In this document: positions 60,489 to 64,000 of the stretch, piece by piece
Layout: each line of letters begins with the position of its first letter
Numbering within the stretch: the first letter of the stretch is position 1
Assembly: GCA_013530545.1 (NCBI GenBank)
Contig: SPVA01000103.1
Location: forward strand, 19,049-83,048
DNA length: 64,000 nucleotides
Direction: 5' to 3'
Source: Acinetobacter lwoffii
GTDB lineage: Bacteria; Pseudomonadota; Gammaproteobacteria; Pseudomonadales; Moraxellaceae
The notes under the pieces: generated by a model
The model's input: the letters and a program-made list of their open reading frames with translations, nothing else
What the model was told of the DNA's origin: nothing
The model's database searches: none
Translations under genes and position numbers: made by a program

Positions 60489-60848
60489 ATGGCTCGTGTA
60501 AAACGTGGTGTACAGGCTCATCGCCGTCACAAAAAAATTCTTGCTCGCGCTAAAGGTTACTATGGTGCTCGTTCACGCGTTTACCGCGTAGCGTTCCAGG
60601 CGGTAATCAAAGCTGGTCAATATGCTTACCGTGACCGTCGTCAGAAGAAACGTCAATTCCGCGCTTTGTGGATTGCACGTATCAACGCTGGTGCTCGTCA
60701 AAATGGTTTGTCGTACAGCCGTATGATCGCTGGCTTGAAAAAAGCTCAAGTGATTATCGACCGTCGCGTACTTGCTGACATCGCTATGCATGACGCAGTT
60801 GCGTTTGCTGCTTTAGCTTCTAAAGCTAAAGATGCATTGGCTGCATAA
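60489..60848 (+). CDS. rplT: 50S ribosomal protein L20
   Basis: A 119-residue assembly-initiating large-subunit protein. [40 protein letters not shown] and [20 protein letters not shown] are the L20 hallmarks, with [20 protein letters not shown] in the C-terminal domain. In E. coli L20 represses its own operon by binding the leader. The gene follows rpmI by 11 bases and ends at a terminator, so pheS is transcribed separately. Confidence 0.97.
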   Translation: MARVKRGVQAHRRHKKILARAKGYYGARSRVYRVAFQAVIKAGQYAYRDRRQKKRQFRALWIARINAGARQNGLSYSRMIAGLKKAQVIIDRRVLADIAMHDAVAFAALASKAKDALAA

Positions 60849-60862
60849 GTCTTTATGACTTG

Positions 60863-60892
60863 AAAAAAGACCGCCATTTGGTGGTCTTTTTT
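60863..60892 (+). terminator. Rho-independent terminator after rplT
   Basis: GACCGCC/GGTGGTC stem (one G-U pair) around ATTT, flanked by A and T runs. Confidence 0.92.
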
Positions 60893-61002
60893 ATGCTTAA
60901 ATAAAAGTAGTCATTTTAAATATTATTTAAAAATCAATATTGTAAATCCTATATTTTTTAGTCATTGTTAAACTGCATAATCAAAAATAAGGCTTAAAAA
61001 TA

Positions 61003-61485
61003 ATGATTCGACTTGCCACTCAACAGGATGTCCTGCCGATTGCCCAAGTGCACGTACAAAGCTGGCGTGAAAGCTATAAAAACATCATCAAACAAGAAAT
61101 TTTAGATGCATTGTGTGTAGAACAAAGAGCTGCCTTGTAGCGTTCTGTGCTTGAACAGGAAAATCGACAGGTATTTGTCTATGAAGAAAATGCTCAGGTG
61201 CTCGGATTTGCTGCCTTTAATTTTCCAGTGGATGCACCAATTAGTGAATTGAGAGCACTTTATTTGCTTCAAAATATTCAAGGTCGCGGCATTGGACGTG
61301 ATTTGGTTCAATTGGGTCTGGGTTTAAGTCGAGAAAAATCCTACCAGTATATGCAGTGCAGCGTATTGAACCTGAATTCCAGTCGTTATTTTTATGAAAA
61401 GACCGGCGCCTATTTTGTCAGTGAAGGAGATGCCAGCGATCTGGGCGAGAATCTTAAAGACTTATGTTATCAGTGGGACATTTAA
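61003..61485 (+). pseudogene. GNAT acetyltransferase with an in-frame amber stop
   Basis: A gene of 161 codons starting at ATG 61003 (MIRLATQQDVLPIAQVHVQS) is interrupted at codon 46 by TAG (61138-61140) with no change of frame. Before it the sequence reads QEILDALCVEQRAAL and after it RSVLEQENRQVFVYEENAQV. The stop replaces a position that is often Trp in this group, and one G-to-A change from TGG would create it. The rest is intact, including LRALYLLQNIQGRGIGRDLV, the acetyl-CoA loop. Either a recent nonsense mutation or a sequencing error. A restart at 61147 would lack the N-terminal fold. Confidence 0.85.
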
Positions 61486-61553
61486 TTTTTGAATACTCTG
61501 GCCCAGCTGGCTCAACGTAGAAAAATCTAAAACCTGGGAAAAGACGATAGAAA

Positions 61554-61593
61554 ATAAATCAGCCCTTAGAAATGTATGGCTGATTTATCTTTT
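61554..61593. terminator. Hairpin terminator downstream of the GNAT pseudogene
   Basis: ATAAATCAGCC (61554-61564) pairs perfectly with GGCTGATTTAT (61578-61588), loop of 13, followed by CTTTTTAT. Confidence 0.75.
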
Positions 61594-61834
61594 TATCTCA
61601 ATATCTCCACCGGTCAATTAAGAGAGCATTTCCGGCCGATCAGCAAATGACAGCTTCGGCTCATTCAAATAATGCTGAAATTTTAAGACAGATACTCAGT
61701 CGTGATTCCATCATCTGATGGATGATGAAAACCATCACAAAATCGTCAGCATTATTTCAAGTTGATGCCTGCTCATGAATATCAAAATATCCATTGAATT
61801 CTGCCCGTGATGTTCAAGCTTTTCTGGCAAAATG
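61594..61834. other. Non-coding interval holding a nested foldback
   Basis: No coding frame of note. It contains the 91-bp inverted-repeat structure at 61667-61757, listed separately, and the 3' flank of the leftward 61835 gene. Confidence 0.6.
61667..61757. repeat. Nested inverted-repeat element
   Basis: Outer arms AAATAATGCTGA (61667-61678) and TCAGCATTATTT (61746-61757) are perfect 12-bp inverted repeats. Inside, GTGAT (61702-61706) pairs with ATCAC (61734-61738), and CATCATC (61709-61715) with GATGATG (61721-61727) around a five-base loop. It could be a miniature mobile element remnant or a structured RNA. No target duplication is evident. Confidence 0.6.
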
Positions 61835-62860
61835 TTAAAGGCCGAAATAGTAGCCAATCAGACAGATAATCACAGTGATCACAATTAAGGTCAGCACATT
61901 TGCAGATGAACTGGATTTGCCTGGGTCCTGAGGTTTTTCTGCTTTAGAAATTTTTGGTGAGCGGTCTTCGGTACTCATACCGACAAATGGGTCAGGTGCA
62001 ACTTTTGGTGTTAGCTGTGCAGTTTTATAGTGATTGGCGACTTTGCTGATGAATTTAGCACTTAAATCATCAATTTTTTGCGAAAAATGTCGCAGGTTAA
62101 GTTGCTGCTCCGGGCTGAGTACTTCGCCATCTGCACGATAGGGATGCTGGATTTTCGTTTGAATAAAGTCATTTAAGGCGTCTAGGCGGTACAAAGTCTG
62201 GTGAGCATAATCCGCTGAATAGTCAGTGGGAATTAAGGCCAAATGACTTTCGCTATCGGCTTGAATGGCAGGCATGGTGCCGTAATAAGGCAAATTGGTA
62301 TATGCAGGTTCGGTAAAATCTTGGGCAAGGCTACTTTCAAACAGTTCATGATCGGTATAGGCCTGAATATCATCCCAGTTTGGGGCTTCCAGATCGACAT
62401 CAATGCGCTTGGCCAGTTTAGGATTTAGCTCATAACACCAGAATGTTTCATGGCGTAAAGGGGATTGCTGTGATTTAGGTGCTTCGTAATCATTGTCTGC
62501 GCTGTACCATTCAGGCAGTTCCTTGCCGATGATCCAGGCAGTTTTGGTTTTAGCACCATGACTGACAATAAAATGTGCCAGTGGTAATAGCTCAACATTG
62601 GCATTCGGATTTTTTTCATCAACCAGTAAATCAGAGCGATGCAAGCTAAGGCGACGCACACCTTGTTTTTTCAAGCCTTCCAGCCAGATCTGGAAATGCT
62701 GGGCCAGCAGATGTTGTGACATCAGATCCCGAAAGGCAAACTGATGCTGATTAAAAATGGAATGTTGAATCCAACGATTGAAACTCAGGTCCTGAGTCAA
62801 ATACTCATTGCCGTAAGTGACGAGGGTCAGTTGCTGTTTCCAAATTTGATCGAGTGCCAT
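61835..62860 (-). CDS. Hypothetical protein with a C-terminal membrane anchor
   Basis: A 341-residue protein of unknown function. The first 270 residues are soluble, rich in aromatic and acidic residues (WKQQLTLVTYGNEYLTQDLS, WIQHSIFNQHQFAFRDLMSQ). Then comes a low-complexity Ser/Lys/Pro linker and a single C-terminal hydrophobic helix (NVLTLIVITVIICLIGYYFG) ending two residues from the C-terminus. This is a tail-anchored layout with the bulk facing the cytoplasm. The gene is leftward and divergent from pheS. Confidence 0.7.
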   Translation of the reverse strand: MALDQIWKQQLTLVTYGNEYLTQDLSFNRWIQHSIFNQHQFAFRDLMSQHLLAQHFQIWLEGLKKQGVRRLSLHRSDLLVDEKNPNANVELLPLAHFIVSHGAKTKTAWIIGKELPEWYSADNDYEAPKSQQSPLRHETFWCYELNPKLAKRIDVDLEAPNWDDIQAYTDHELFESSLAQDFTEPAYTNLPYYGTMPAIQADSESHLALIPTDYSADYAHQTLYRLDALNDFIQTKIQHPYRADGEVLSPEQQLNLRHFSQKIDDLSAKFISKVANHYKTAQLTPKVAPDPFVGMSTEDRSPKISKAEKPQDPGKSSSSANVLTLIVITVIICLIGYYFGL

Positions 62861-62998
62861 AGTGATTTGATCTGATTGATATTGTGTTTATCTTATACTT
62901 TTTATATTTAATCATGCCAATCTAATTTTCCTTAAAACGCATCTTCATCAAAGTGTCTAAAAACTGTTAGAATGTGGGGTTTTTAAAATATTTTTTAA

Positions 62999-64000
<1,002 letters not shown>

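Noticed and set aside
61147..61485. Short GNAT as an independent 112-residue gene
   Set aside because: It lacks the first strands of the fold, which are encoded in the same frame directly upstream before a TAG codon.

Overview
The window reads as chromosomal DNA of an Acinetobacter species (Moraxellaceae, Gammaproteobacteria). The evidence is the moderately AT-rich composition, the order mazG-comEA-pcnB-folK-panB-panC, the run rapZ-HPr-darP, a lipooligosaccharide outer-core (OC) cluster lying between ilvE and aspS as in A. baumannii, a BaeSR-like pair, and thrS-infC upstream of rpmI-rplT-pheS. I cannot name the species. I saw no rRNA, tRNA, prophage or CRISPR array.

Layout. 1-6.8 kb: the 5' end of a leftward SDR gene, then a rightward housekeeping series (mazG, a comEA-like gene, pcnB, folK, panB, panC, rapZ, HPr/NPr, darP) ending at a clear terminator. 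6.8-10.3 kb: an AT-rich spacer, an orphan GAF-type histidine kinase and a tnpB-only IS200/IS605-type element. 10.3-14.0 kb: glnE and ilvE. 14.1-21.6 kb: the OC locus, with seven sugar-transfer or related genes on both strands, interrupted by an IS982-family element with a 6-bp target duplication. 21.6-25.5 kb: an LpxL-type acyltransferase, a small membrane protein, aspS and a DUF4184 membrane protein, all leftward. 25.6-29 kb: a second tnpB-only element, then a Zur-box promoter and a frameshifted znuD-type TonB receptor. 29-37.5 kb: a PLD-family protein, an RcnB-like secreted protein, PsiE, two large acyl-CoA dehydrogenases and a Spy-like lipoprotein. 37.6-40 kb: a BaeS/BaeR-like two-component pair. 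40-48 kb: a GNAT, YjbR, SelO, a delta-9 desaturase, a GDPD, and a B12 module (cobalamin riboswitch, btuB, PduO-type adenosyltransferase). 48-54.5 kb: trpF-trpB, an acyl-CoA ligase, and a lactone oxidase followed by a DSD1-like PLP enzyme. 54.5-64 kb: thrS with a tRNA-like leader hairpin, infC with an ATT start, a heat-shock gene with a sigma-32 promoter and a likely RNA thermometer, GST, small membrane proteins, rpmI-rplT, a GNAT pseudogene, a nested foldback, a tail-anchored hypothetical protein and pheS, which ends at the last base.

The most interesting signals are regulatory or signs of decay. They are: a seven-base loop reading as a tRNA-Thr(GGU) anticodon loop just before thrS; a three-hairpin thermometer-like 5' UTR on hsp20; a perfect 19-bp Zur operator in front of a receptor gene broken at a seven-base repeat; two solitary TnpB proteins with different departures from the canonical nuclease core; and an unexplained 91-bp nested foldback near 61.7 kb.
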